Below, piece by piece: positions 1 through 6,445 of a DNA stretch of 12,100 nucleotides. The DNA comes from Fimbriiglobus sp. GTDB taxonomy: Bacteria; Planctomycetota; Planctomycetia; Gemmatales; Gemmataceae. Location of the stretch: assembly GCA_025352585.1 (NCBI GenBank), contig JANXTD010000671.1:1-12100 (forward strand), read 5' to 3'. The position numbers and the translations under genes were made by a program. Each line of letters begins with the position of its first letter. Positions within the stretch are counted from its first letter, which is position 1. A model generated the notes under the pieces. That model was given only the letters and a program-made list of their open reading frames with translations, did not search any database and was not told the DNA's origin.

Positions 1-952
1 TGACGATCTCGATCTGCATCAGGGCGAAGTTGTCCTGGTTCTCGATCGGCAGGCGGATCGGCCCCTCGACGATCAGACCGGTGCGCAAGCTCATGCGGCG
101 GATCTGGCTCGGCGAGACGTAAATGTCTTCGGGGCTGGCGAGGTAGTTGTGCGCGGCACTGCGCAGGAAGCCGTAGCCGTCGGGCAGGACTTCGAGGGTG
201 CCGGAGCCTTTGACCACGACACCGCGCTCGATCTGCCGGCGGACCACGCCCACAATCAGGTGCGCGCGGCTCAGGCCGGTACACTCGTGCATGTTCTCAC
301 TCTCGGCGAGCTTGAACAGGTCGGCCATCGGCATGCGGTACAGGTCGTCGAGCCGGCTCGTGGCGGGGATCGGCGGGACGCGCGGGGCGGTGGCGGGGCC
401 AGCCTCGCGGTCGAGCCGCTCCTGGCGCTCGGGCCGGTCGTAGCGGTCGTTCGACTGCGGCATCGGCCGGTTGGGGCTGCGGTTGTCCGACCGCTGCTGG
501 TCTTGCGGGGGGCGGCGGTCCATCGGGCCTCGCGGCGGCCGGCGGTCCATCGGCCGCTGCTGTTGCGGCGCGTGTTGCGGCTGCGAGTGTTGGGGCCGGT
601 GCGGCGGCGGGGCCTGGCGTTCCGGCCGATCCGGGAGACGCTCCGGCGCACGCTCGGGGGCGCGGGACACCATCGGCGGCGGGCCGGGTTCGGGGGCCGG
701 GGCGGGCGCGGCCGGGCGGGGGGCGGCCGGGGTGGGCACGGCGATGTGCGGCGCGGGCGACTCCGACGGGGCACCGGGGACCGACGGCGTCGGCGGCGGG
801 GCGGTCGGCGTCGGCGGGGACTCGGGCGCGGCGGGGACGGGAGCGGTCACGGGCGAGTCGGCGGCCGGAGTGCCGGCCTCCACGACTTTGCGGGTGATGC
901 GCTTGCGAATGACGGGGCGCGGTGCCCCCTCGACGCTTTTGGCGTCGGGCAT
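1..952 (-). CDS. rho: Transcription termination factor Rho, N-terminal part (truncated by window edge)
   Basis: Rho is the hexameric RNA-dependent ATPase/translocase that ends transcription of untranslated RNA. Only the first 317 residues are visible; the ATPase motor lies beyond position 1. Residues about 200-244 match the Rho N-terminal helical domain (LDDLYRMPMADLFKLAE, then a helix ending RRQIERG). Residues about 245-317 are the cold-shock-like primary RNA-binding domain, with the hallmark strings GTLEVLPDGYGFLR (252-264) and DIYVSPSQIRR (276-286). Before these lies an unusual tail of about 185 residues, first Pro/Ala-rich (25-95), then Arg/Gln/Pro-rich (96-190), with GPMDRRPP-like repeats; it is surely disordered. 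The start is ATG at 952-950, with GAGGG seven bases upstream. Identification from the two RNA-binding-domain motifs is strong; the tail's function (extra RNA contacts or condensation) is inference from other bacteria with extended Rho proteins. Confidence 0.93.
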   Translation of the reverse strand, partial: MPDAKSVEGAPRPVIRKRITRKVVEAGTPAADSPVTAPVPAAPESPPTPTAPPPTPSVPGAPSESPAPHIAVPTPAAPRPAAPAPAPEPGPPPMVSRAPERAPERLPDRPERQAPPPHRPQHSQPQHAPQQQRPMDRRPPRGPMDRRPPQDQQRSDNRSPNRPMPQSNDRYDRPERQERLDREAGPATAPRVPPIPATSRLDDLYRMPMADLFKLAESENMHECTGLSRAHLIVGVVRRQIERGVVVKGSGTLEVLPDGYGFLRSAAHNYLASPEDIYVSPSQIRRMSLRTGLIVEGPIRLPIENQDNFALMQIEIV

Positions 953-1025
953 AACTGAACCCTCAGGAATTGGTAAGCTCACGAAAAACCTTTTAGGCCG
1001 CGACCCGTTGCCGAAAGACCGGGGT

Positions 1026-1040
1026 CATGACTCGGTCATG
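1026..1040. promoter_or_regulatory. Dyad-symmetric site upstream of rho (possible operator)
   Basis: CATGAC-TCG-GTCATG is a perfect 6-bp dyad with a 3-base centre, 73 bases upstream of the rho start codon. Symmetry and position suit a repressor site, but no regulator is identifiable and it could be chance. Confidence 0.25.
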
Positions 1041-1080
1041 CCGCAGGTGGCGAAGGGTTGTGCGGCTGGAAGCGGTGCGT

Positions 1081-1098
1081 CCCACCCCACGGGGTGGG
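1081..1098. repeat. Inverted repeat, 8-bp arms
   Basis: CCCACCCC-AC-GGGGTGGG forms an 8-bp perfect palindrome around two bases (a 7-bp stem with a 4-base loop in RNA). It has no T-tract on either side, so it is not a typical intrinsic terminator. It could structure the rho 5' leader. Confidence 0.4.
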
Positions 1099-1163
1099 CG
1101 GCGGAAACTCGAATCCCGCCCGAACTCGCGGGGGCAATCTTCGGGCCAATCCCAATCCTGGCC

Positions 1164-1179
1164 GACCCCGTATGGGGTT
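1164..1179. repeat. Short inverted repeat (ACCCC-GTAT-GGGGT)
   Basis: ACCCC at 1165-1169 and GGGGT at 1174-1178 form a 5-bp stem with a GTAT loop, extendable by one G-T pair. The following GGTTCGACTCC resembles a tRNA T-arm, but no tRNA is present around it. Confidence 0.3.
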
Positions 1180-1279
1180 CGACTCCGACAACGACCCGCC
1201 GGAAATTCGCGGGTAGGTCTCGGCGAAGTCAGCGTCCTCGATCCCGACGCCACTGTCAAGCTCAACCCCACCCGTGGCG

Positions 1280-1300
1280 TTCGGTGTTGACGACACCGAA
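1280..1300. terminator. Hairpin downstream of the 1468-2022 gene (candidate terminator without U-tract)
   Basis: TTCGGTGT-TGACG-ACACCGAA is a perfect 8-bp stem with a 5-base loop, about 170 bases past the stop codon of the minus-strand gene. Neither side carries a T-run in the right orientation, so intrinsic termination is uncertain. It could instead be part of the rho leader or a Rho-dependent boundary. Confidence 0.3.
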
Positions 1301-1467
1301 AATTCGCACTGGTGGTTGCGGCAGCAGTTCGAGGGGGGCGAAGGCACCGTCGTCGAAAAGGGAGACGTTCCAAGCACGTCACCGGGATTATAGCGCACCG
1401 CCCGGAAGATTCCAGTGCGATTCCTAAATGCCGCCGCCGCGCCCGCCGTTGGCTACCGCCCTCGGCG

Positions 1468-2022
1468 TCAAACCCAAATTTCGGTCGTGGGCGACAGGAA
1501 GACGGACCGCCGCAAGTCGTCGTCGGCCTCGAACGCGCGGGGCTGCCGATTCCCTTCGAGGATTGGGCGGCCGTCGGGCGACTCCGCAATCGACAGCGTG
1601 ACACTCCCGATGCCCACCGTGAGGGAGCACCGGCCGAGTTCAAACGAGGTGACGGGTTGCCCGACGAGGACCGCCGAGAGTTCGTCGCCCCCGCCGGTGA
1701 CCCACGGCCGCGGCGTGCCGTTCGTGTCCCAGAAAATGTCCTCGACGATGCGTCCCTCGACTGCGACCCACGACGACGCCCCCCAGATGGCGACCACCAG
1801 CCACTCGTCGCCGAGCCGGAGGCCGAAGAAGCCGGGTCCGCCCATGCCGTAAGTCCCGACGTTCAAGTGAATCCCGTCCACCACGCGGCCGACAACCCTC
1901 TCGGCCGTGAGGGCCGGCGGCTTGAAGTCGATCAACTCGCACCACGGCCCCCACGGCGGCACTTTGCCGCGGAGCGGCCTGGCGGGGTCGGGGGTCCGGA
2001 ACTCGTCGATCAGGCTACTCAT
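1468..2022 (-). CDS. Uncharacterised soluble protein, 184 aa
   Basis: I do not recognise the family. The 184-residue product has no signal peptide or membrane segment. It is rich in Gly, Trp and beta-type stretches: WGPWCELIDF near residue 20, GMGGPGFFGLRLGDEWLVVA near the middle, and a polar C-terminal segment ending FLSPTTEIWV. This composition suggests a small all-beta cytoplasmic protein. Codon use matches the neighbours, supporting a real gene. The start is taken as ATG 2022-2020 (MSSLIDEF) because AGGAG lies nine bases upstream; a longer start at 2049 would place that AGGAG inside the coding frame. It reads in the same direction as rho but 515 bases away, so cotranscription is doubtful. 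Upstream, GTGGCA (2114-2109) and GATAAC (2092-2087) with a 16-base spacer are a weak promoter candidate whose -35 falls inside the left copy of the 74-bp repeat. Confidence 0.75.
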   Translation of the reverse strand: MSSLIDEFRTPDPARPLRGKVPPWGPWCELIDFKPPALTAERVVGRVVDGIHLNVGTYGMGGPGFFGLRLGDEWLVVAIWGASSWVAVEGRIVEDIFWDTNGTPRPWVTGGGDELSAVLVGQPVTSFELGRCSLTVGIGSVTLSIAESPDGRPILEGNRQPRAFEADDDLRRSVFLSPTTEIWV

Positions 2023-2099
2023 CGTCCTCGGCTCCTGCGGAGGCGGCACGTTACCCAGGCTTCGGCCCCGCCGCGGCCGGTGCGGGGTTATCGCTTCCG

Positions 2100-2173
2100 C
2101 ACATCGATTGCCACCTCATAAATCGATTGCCGGACGGTTGGCGTCCGCGACCCCTTCTTGACGAGACTTCCTG
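2100..2173 (+). repeat. 74-bp direct repeat, left copy (leader-like module)
   Basis: This aligns without gaps to 3161-3234 (offset 1061) with about seven mismatches; 2124-2161 is identical over 38 bp. It carries a CGGACG-GTTGG-CGTCCG hairpin (2131-2147) and two ATCGATTGCC boxes (2103-2112, 2122-2131). Similarity stops exactly where the start codon would sit in the right copy, and no DUF3309-like gene follows. The right copy's GAGGAG is GACGAG here. Confidence 0.85.
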
Positions 2174-2223
2174 AATGCCGCCGGCAACCGCCGCGCCCGC
2201 CCGCCGGACTTCTCGCCAGCGTC

Positions 2224-3045
2224 TTACTTGGTGAGCCGGGCGATTGCCTCGGCCGCCGCGGGGACGCAACGATTCTTCGGGTCGCCCTTGGCGATCTCAC
2301 GCAACGTCGGCAGGGCGGCCGCGTCCCCGACGAAGCCGACCGTCGCGATCGACCTCTCGTTGACCCACCAGTAAAATGCGGTCGGCTGAGCAGCGCTGAT
2401 CGTGTGCTTCTCCCCGTCGCGGGTAAATTTCGCGCTCGCCCAGGCCCGGTCGGCCGCCGTCAGCGTGTACTCCTTGAACTCCGACTTCGCGACGGCCTCG
2501 CCCGCCAAGCCGACGGCGGTCTTGGGCTTCAAGTAGTCCGGCTCACCCCGACTGCCCTGGTACCCCGCCCAGTCGAGGTCGATCGGCGTTTCCTTGCCCG
2601 CCGTGAGGCGAACCTGGGACCAAAAGTCCCCGGTTGTCATCAGCGCGGAGTTCCGCCGAATCCGCTCGAGCTTGGCGGAACTGACGACGGCCAAGTCCTT
2701 CAGCAACCCGGCGTAGGCTTCGTTCGGAAGCCGGGCAATTTTGACCGCCACCGGCACAGGGTCCGCCGGCAACTCTCCCCGTCCGATTATGCGGCTGCGG
2801 TACTGAATCGACAGGACCTCGACGCCACCTTTGGCGGGCCGAAAGCGGAGCCAGCCGAGGGATCCGCCGTGGCCGCCACCGTCGCCGATCTCCAACTCGG
2901 CGGTGGCGTCGAAGGTCGGCACGTCCCCCCACGTCACGCACGTGGACTCGCTCTGGAACCGGTCCCGCACGCGGTCGGGTGCCGGGTCGGCGGCGAAGGC
3001 CGAGGACGCGAGCCAGGCCGCCAGGCCGACGCACAACGCACGCAT
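2224..3045 (-). CDS. Uncharacterised secreted protein, 273 aa
   Basis: I do not recognise the family. Residues 1-18 (MRALCVGLAAWLASSAFA) form a clear Sec signal peptide, probably cut after AFA before ADPAP. There is no lipobox and no later membrane helix, so the mature protein of about 255 residues should be periplasmic or exported. The middle looks like a mixed alpha/beta domain (for example GWLRFRPAKGGVEVLSIQYR). The C-terminus, DAAALPTLREIAKGDPKNRC followed by an Ala-rich helix and ARLTK, resembles one HEAT-type helical repeat. ATG 3045-3043 was chosen over a start at 3180 because the signal peptide begins there and GGAG lies six bases upstream. The gene sits between the two 74-bp repeats and diverges from the DUF3309 gene. 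No enzymatic motif is visible. Confidence 0.78.
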   Translation of the reverse strand: MRALCVGLAAWLASSAFAADPAPDRVRDRFQSESTCVTWGDVPTFDATAELEIGDGGGHGGSLGWLRFRPAKGGVEVLSIQYRSRIIGRGELPADPVPVAVKIARLPNEAYAGLLKDLAVVSSAKLERIRRNSALMTTGDFWSQVRLTAGKETPIDLDWAGYQGSRGEPDYLKPKTAVGLAGEAVAKSEFKEYTLTAADRAWASAKFTRDGEKHTISAAQPTAFYWWVNERSIATVGFVGDAAALPTLREIAKGDPKNRCVPAAAEAIARLTK

Positions 3046-3160
3046 GACGCACTCCGACGCAAGGGGTGAATGCCGAGAGAATTGTCCGGGGCTGATCGTA
3101 CCACGGCACGCCGCCGGGCGATAGCACGCTCCGTCAAGGTCGCGCCCTCGGGCTTCTCGG

Positions 3161-3234
3161 CACATCGATTGCTCCGTCATGAACCGATTGCCGGACGGTT
3201 GGCGTCCGCGACCCCTTCTTGAGGAGACTTCCCG
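3161..3234 (+). repeat. 74-bp direct repeat, right copy; leader of the DUF3309 gene
   Basis: This is the partner of 2100-2173. It includes ATCGATTGCT (3164-3173) and ACCGATTGCC (3183-3192), starting 19 bp apart, the hairpin CGGACG-GTTGG-CGTCCG (3192-3208), and GAGGAG (3221-3226), the ribosome-binding site of the downstream gene. The repeat ends at the first base of the GTG start codon. It also occupies the region upstream of the divergent secreted-protein gene. Confidence 0.85.
3192..3208 (+). promoter_or_regulatory. Conserved leader hairpin before the DUF3309 ribosome-binding site
   Basis: CGGACG-GTTGG-CGTCCG is a 6-bp GC-rich stem with a 5-base loop, 12 bases before GAGGAG. It is perfectly conserved in the left repeat copy (2131-2147). 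A second possible pairing, CTTC-TTGA-GGAG, would cover part of the Shine-Dalgarno sequence. A role in translational control is inference. Confidence 0.35.
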
Positions 3235-3422
3235 TGGGCTTAATCTTGCTGATCGTGCTCGTCCTGCTGCTGGTCGGCGCGGTCCCGGCGTTCCCGCACT
3301 CGCGCAAGTGGGGCTACGGCCCGTCCGGCCTCATCGGCACGCTGCTCATCATCCTGATCTTGCTGATGATCTTCAACTACGTCCCCTACGGCTTCGGCAC
3401 CAACGCCGGACCCCGCTTGTAA
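3234..3422 (+). CDS. DUF3309 small membrane protein, 62 aa
   Basis: This is a tiny inner-membrane protein of the DUF3309 family, recognised by the order: hydrophobic helix (GLILLIVLVLLLVGAVP), a short polar loop containing FPHSRKWGYGPSG, then a second hydrophobic helix (LIGTLLIILILLMIF). Members are usually 50-60 residues; function is unknown, and a link with envelope stress is only conjecture here. A Tyr/Gly-rich tail of about 14 residues (NYVPYGFGTNAGPRL) follows the second helix. The start is GTG 3234-3236, with a strong GAGGAG seven bases upstream; an ATG 15 bases earlier would overlap that site and add residues outside the family pattern. It converges with the kinase gene, with only 11 bases between the two stop codons. 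Its leader is the right copy of the 74-bp repeat. Confidence 0.9.
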   Translation: MGLILLIVLVLLLVGAVPAFPHSRKWGYGPSGLIGTLLIILILLMIFNYVPYGFGTNAGPRL

Positions 3423-3433
3423 CCGAGACTTTT

Positions 3434-6379
3434 TCACGGCCCGACCGGCTCCACCACCTTCGGCAGCATCGCCTCACGCCACTTGACGGTGAGGTCGGCG
3501 TCGCCCCGGATCTTGCGCAACCACATGAGGTGGAAGCGGCTCGCGGAGTCGCGCCCGGCGGCGAGCGCCTCGTCGAACGATTGGGCGTGCCACCCCGGCT
3601 TCGGCGCGGCGTACTCGGCCAGCCGCCGCGCCGTCTCGGCCCGGAACGCCACGTACTTCGCCGTGTCGCGCACGACGACGCGGCCGCCCTCGACGAACGC
3701 CACGCGGTTGCCGCCCGGCAAGTCGGCGTGGGTCACGAAGCGTAGCCCGGCGGGGGCCGGCTCGCCGGGGAGGATCTGGCCGGTCGTGAGCGACCAGACG
3801 GTGTCGTCGCCGGCGAGCCAGCCGGCGACGACGCGCCGGCCGTCGGCGGTCACCGCGAACGAACTGTCCGGGGCGTCGGACCGGGCCCGCAGCACGTCCT
3901 CGTAGGCGTGGACCGACGTGTCCCAGACGGTGAGTGTCTTGTCGCGGCCGCCGCCGGCGATGCCGTGGCCGTCCTCGCTGAAGCGGGCGAACAGGAACCC
4001 CCGCGCCGACTTGTCGCCGTCGAGGCTCAGCAGTTCCTGGCCGGTCACCGGATCCCAGAGTTTCACCGTGTTGTCGTCGCTGGCCGAGACGACGCGGCCG
4101 CCGTCGGGGCTGAACGCGGCACTCGTGACGGCGTGGGTGTGGCCGGCGAGCGTGCGCAGTTCGCGGCCGGCGGCGGCGTCCCAGAGCCGCACCGTCAGGT
4201 CGCGGCTGGCCGTCACGACCGTCGCGCCGTCGGGGCTGAACGCCGTACAGGTCACGCAGCCGGCGTGCCCGGTCAGCGTACGCTGGTCGCGCGTCGCCGA
4301 GGGGTTCCAGAGCCGCACGGTGCGGTCGTCCTCCGACGAGACGACGCGGGTGCCGTCCACGCTGTGCGGGGCGCTCGTGACCCAGGCGACGCGGCCGGGG
4401 CGGGGCCGCGGCGGGCGGCCGGTCGCGTCCCAGATTCGCACGGTGCCGTCGCGGCTCGCCGTCACGACGCGGCCGCCGTCGGGGCCGAACGCCGCGCACG
4501 TCACGCCCCCGGTGTGGCCGGTGAGGGCGCGCAGTTCGCGGCCGGTTGCGGCGTCCCAGAGCCGCGCCGTCTCGTCGCGGCTGCCCGACACGACCGTCGC
4601 GCCGTCGGGGCTGAAGGCGGCGCACGTCACGTCGTCGGCGTGCCCGACGAACGCGCGCAACTCGCGGCCGCTGGCGGGGTCCCACAGCTTGGCGGCGTTG
4701 TCGTCGCTGGCGGTCACGAGCCGGACGCCGTCGGGGCGGAACCCGGCGCTGGTCACGTCGCCGGCGTACCCCGAGAGCGTGCGCAGTTCGCGGCCGGTCG
4801 CCGCCTCCCAGAGCCGCACGGTGCCGTTACGGTCGGCCGAGGCGACCCGCGCGCCGTCGGGGCTGAACGCCGCGCTCGTGACCGCCTCCGCGTGCCCCGT
4901 CAGGGTGCGCACCTCGCCGCCGGTCGCCACGCCCCAGAGCTTCACAGTCCCGTCGCGGCTGGCCGTGACGACGGTCGCGCCGTCGGGGCTGAACGCGGCA
5001 CTCGTCACCTCGTCGGTGTGGCCGGTCAGCGTGGCGTGGCCGGCGTGGAATTGCGTGGTGAGGTAGTCGTGCTCCCAGCCGCGGTAGTCCCAGCGCGTCC
5101 GCCGCAGGAAGCGCGCCGCACTGCCGCGGTCGCCGGCCCGCAGCACGCGATCGACCTTGTCGATTTGCGAGGCGTAGTTGAGCCGCTCCGCCCGCTCCAA
5201 CTGCCGCTCGGCCCGCTCCGCCGCGGCCTTCGCCTTGGTCGCCTCGGCGTCGGCCCGCGCCGCCTCGGCCGTCGCCTCCCCCGCCGCCGCGACCGCCCTG
5301 GCCGTCGCGCCGTCGGCGCGGCCCGCCTCGTCGAGCGCCCGCACGGCCGCCACGCTCGTGCCGACCAGCCCGGCGCACAGTGCGAGCAGCACGGTGCCGA
5401 CGGCCGCCGCCAGCCCGCGGTTGCGCTTGACCGACTTCCACGCCCGCTCGCGGCCCCCGGCGGCGCGGGCGACGATCGGCTCGCCGACTCGCCAGCGCCG
5501 CAAGTCCTCGGCGAACGCGGCGGCGCTCAGGTAGCGCTCGCCGGGGGCCTTCGCCAGGCACTTCGCGACCACCGTGGCCAGGTCGCGCGGCAGGCCGGGG
5601 GCGAACTTCGCGAGGCTCGGGGCCTCCTCGCCGATCACCTTGAGCCGCAGGTCGAGCAGGTTGTCGGCGACGAACGGCGGCCGCCGGGCGATCGCGGCGA
5701 ACAGGATCGCCCCGAGGGAGTAGACGTCGGCCGTCGGCCCGACGAACTTGGCCCGGCCCTGGGCCTGCTCCGGCGACATGTAGTCGGGCGACCCCATCAT
5801 CGCCTGCGTGTCGGTGAGGTCGCCACCGCCGTCGCGCTTGGCCAGCCCGAAGTCGGTGACCTTCGGCGTGCCGTCGCCGGCGAGCAGGATGTTGGCCGGC
5901 TTGAGGTCGCGGTGCACAATCCCGAGGTCGTGCCCGGCCTGCACCCCCGCGGCGACGAGTTCGAGCAGCGTCACCGCCGCGCCGACGGATAACGCCCCCG
6001 TGGCCCGCAGCCGGTCGGAGAGCGTGCCGCCGTCGAGCTTCTCCATCGCCAAAAACGGCTGCCCGGCGTGGTTGCCGAACTCGAAGACGCGGACGACGTG
6101 CGGGTGGTCGATCGCCGCCACGGCTTCCGCCTCGGCGAGGAAGCGCACCAGCGCGACCGACCCGGCGTGGCCGCTGCCCAGGACCATCTTGAGCGCGCAC
6201 GGCCGGTTGAGGCCCGTCTGCACGGCGTCGTAGACGACGCCCATACCGCCGCGTCCGAGTTCGCCGAGGATGGCGTACCCCGGCGGGGCGGTCGCGGCGA
6301 CGAACGGCGGGGCCGGCGGGGCCGGCAGCGCGGGGGGGAAGTCGTCGGGGTCGTCGTCGGAGTCGCGGATCGCCGACAT
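3434..6379 (-). CDS. Transmembrane Ser/Thr protein kinase with WD40 propeller, 981 aa
   Basis: This is a Hanks-type (PknB-like) kinase whose extracytoplasmic part is built of WD40 repeats. After a Pro-rich lead (11-33) comes the kinase domain, about 35-300: GRGGMG loop at 42-47, ATP lysine K64, likely helix-C Glu E83, HRDLKPAN at 156-163 (catalytic D158), DFG at 176-178, SPE at 202-204. All key residues are present, so it should be active. A membrane helix lies at about 323-345, followed by an Ala/Glu/Arg coiled coil (350-400) and a module with YASQI (402-406) and RGWE (433-436). Then come at least ten WD40 blades with W at 482, 524, 566, 608, 650, 691, 733, 775, 819 and 862, and a 70-residue helical tail. 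ATG 6379 is chosen because MSAIRDSD matches MSATRNSD of the paralogue and both share the upstream leader; a start at 6445 would precede the promoter. Its substrate is unknown. Confidence 0.93.
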   Translation of the reverse strand: MSAIRDSDDDPDDFPPALPAPPAPPFVAATAPPGYAILGELGRGGMGVVYDAVQTGLNRPCALKMVLGSGHAGSVALVRFLAEAEAVAAIDHPHVVRVFEFGNHAGQPFLAMEKLDGGTLSDRLRATGALSVGAAVTLLELVAAGVQAGHDLGIVHRDLKPANILLAGDGTPKVTDFGLAKRDGGGDLTDTQAMMGSPDYMSPEQAQGRAKFVGPTADVYSLGAILFAAIARRPPFVADNLLDLRLKVIGEEAPSLAKFAPGLPRDLATVVAKCLAKAPGERYLSAAAFAEDLRRWRVGEPIVARAAGGRERAWKSVKRNRGLAAAVGTVLLALCAGLVGTSVAAVRALDEAGRADGATARAVAAAGEATAEAARADAEATKAKAAAERAERQLERAERLNYASQIDKVDRVLRAGDRGSAARFLRRTRWDYRGWEHDYLTTQFHAGHATLTGHTDEVTSAAFSPDGATVVTASRDGTVKLWGVATGGEVRTLTGHAEAVTSAAFSPDGARVASADRNGTVRLWEAATGRELRTLSGYAGDVTSAGFRPDGVRLVTASDDNAAKLWDPASGRELRAFVGHADDVTCAAFSPDGATVVSGSRDETARLWDAATGRELRALTGHTGGVTCAAFGPDGGRVVTASRDGTVRIWDATGRPPRPRPGRVAWVTSAPHSVDGTRVVSSEDDRTVRLWNPSATRDQRTLTGHAGCVTCTAFSPDGATVVTASRDLTVRLWDAAAGRELRTLAGHTHAVTSAAFSPDGGRVVSASDDNTVKLWDPVTGQELLSLDGDKSARGFLFARFSEDGHGIAGGGRDKTLTVWDTSVHAYEDVLRARSDAPDSSFAVTADGRRVVAGWLAGDDTVWSLTTGQILPGEPAPAGLRFVTHADLPGGNRVAFVEGGRVVVRDTAKYVAFRAETARRLAEYAAPKPGWHAQSFDEALAAGRDSASRFHLMWLRKIRGDADLTVKWREAMLPKVVEPVGP
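4025..5030 (-). repeat. Tandem ~126-bp repeats encoding WD40 blades
   Basis: Eight successive blades have tryptophans spaced 42, 42, 42, 42, 41, 42 and 42 residues apart, giving 123-126-bp DNA repeats. Phrases such as AAFSPDGATVV, TASRDGTV and ATGRELR recur almost unchanged. The blades are more alike than is usual for WD40 proteins, which suggests internal amplification or gene conversion. One blade (about 651-691) is divergent, with a GRPPRPRPGR insert-like segment. Confidence 0.85.
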
Positions 6380-6416
6380 GCTCGCCCCCCGGCCCGTCGA
6401 ATCGTCACCCCCTGTG

Positions 6417-6445
6417 GTGTAAGCCGCCGCCCCCGCAATCGCCAA
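6417..6445 (-). promoter_or_regulatory. Candidate promoter of the 981-aa kinase gene
   Basis: TTGGCG (6445-6440) and TTACAC (6422-6417) are separated by 17 bases. They align with the TTGGCA/TTAAAT pair upstream of the paralogous kinase, also 17 bases apart. The -10 is poor by itself; the case rests on conserved position, about 38 bases from the ATG, and on the shared downstream GACGATTCGAC leader. Confidence 0.45.

Larger units (their letters stand above)
953..1467. other. Hairpin-rich intergenic gap, no convincing gene
   Basis: This 515-base stretch lies between the rho start and the end of the next minus-strand gene. Open frames here lack a ribosome-binding site and protein-like composition. 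It is less uniformly GC-rich than its neighbours and contains at least four compact inverted repeats (near 1026, 1081, 1164 and 1280). It presumably holds the rho promoter and leader, but I could not pick a convincing -35/-10 pair. No tRNA, tmRNA, RNase P or SRP signature was recognised. Confidence 0.6.

Noticed and set aside
1164..1190. A tRNA T-arm-like GGTTCGACTCC
   Set aside because: The flanking bases cannot form the T-stem, and no acceptor, D or anticodon arms are present on either strand.
1036..1398. A 120-residue minus-strand frame in the gap upstream of rho
   Set aside because: It has no ribosome-binding site and no recognisable domain, it spans several inverted repeats, and its codon use lacks the third-position GC bias of the real genes.
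149..1427. Overlapping plus-strand open frames opposite rho
   Set aside because: The minus-strand frame encodes unmistakable Rho RNA-binding motifs; the plus-strand frames are Gly/Arg-rich shadows.
2175..2234. A 19-codon frame (MPPATAAPARR...) after the left repeat copy
   Set aside because: It overlaps the 3' end of the secreted-protein gene, has no hydrophobic segment like DUF3309, and lacks the GAGGAG site.
4025..5030. CRISPR-like regular repeats
   Set aside because: The period is 123-126 bp, in frame with codons, and the units encode WD40 blades; there are no short identical repeats with unique spacers.
3908..5992. A 694-residue open frame on the plus strand
   Set aside because: It is the antisense of the WD40 kinase gene. 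Its length follows from the GC-rich codon pattern and the 126-bp repeats; its sequence is Arg/Ala/Gly/Val low-complexity with no domain and no ribosome-binding site.
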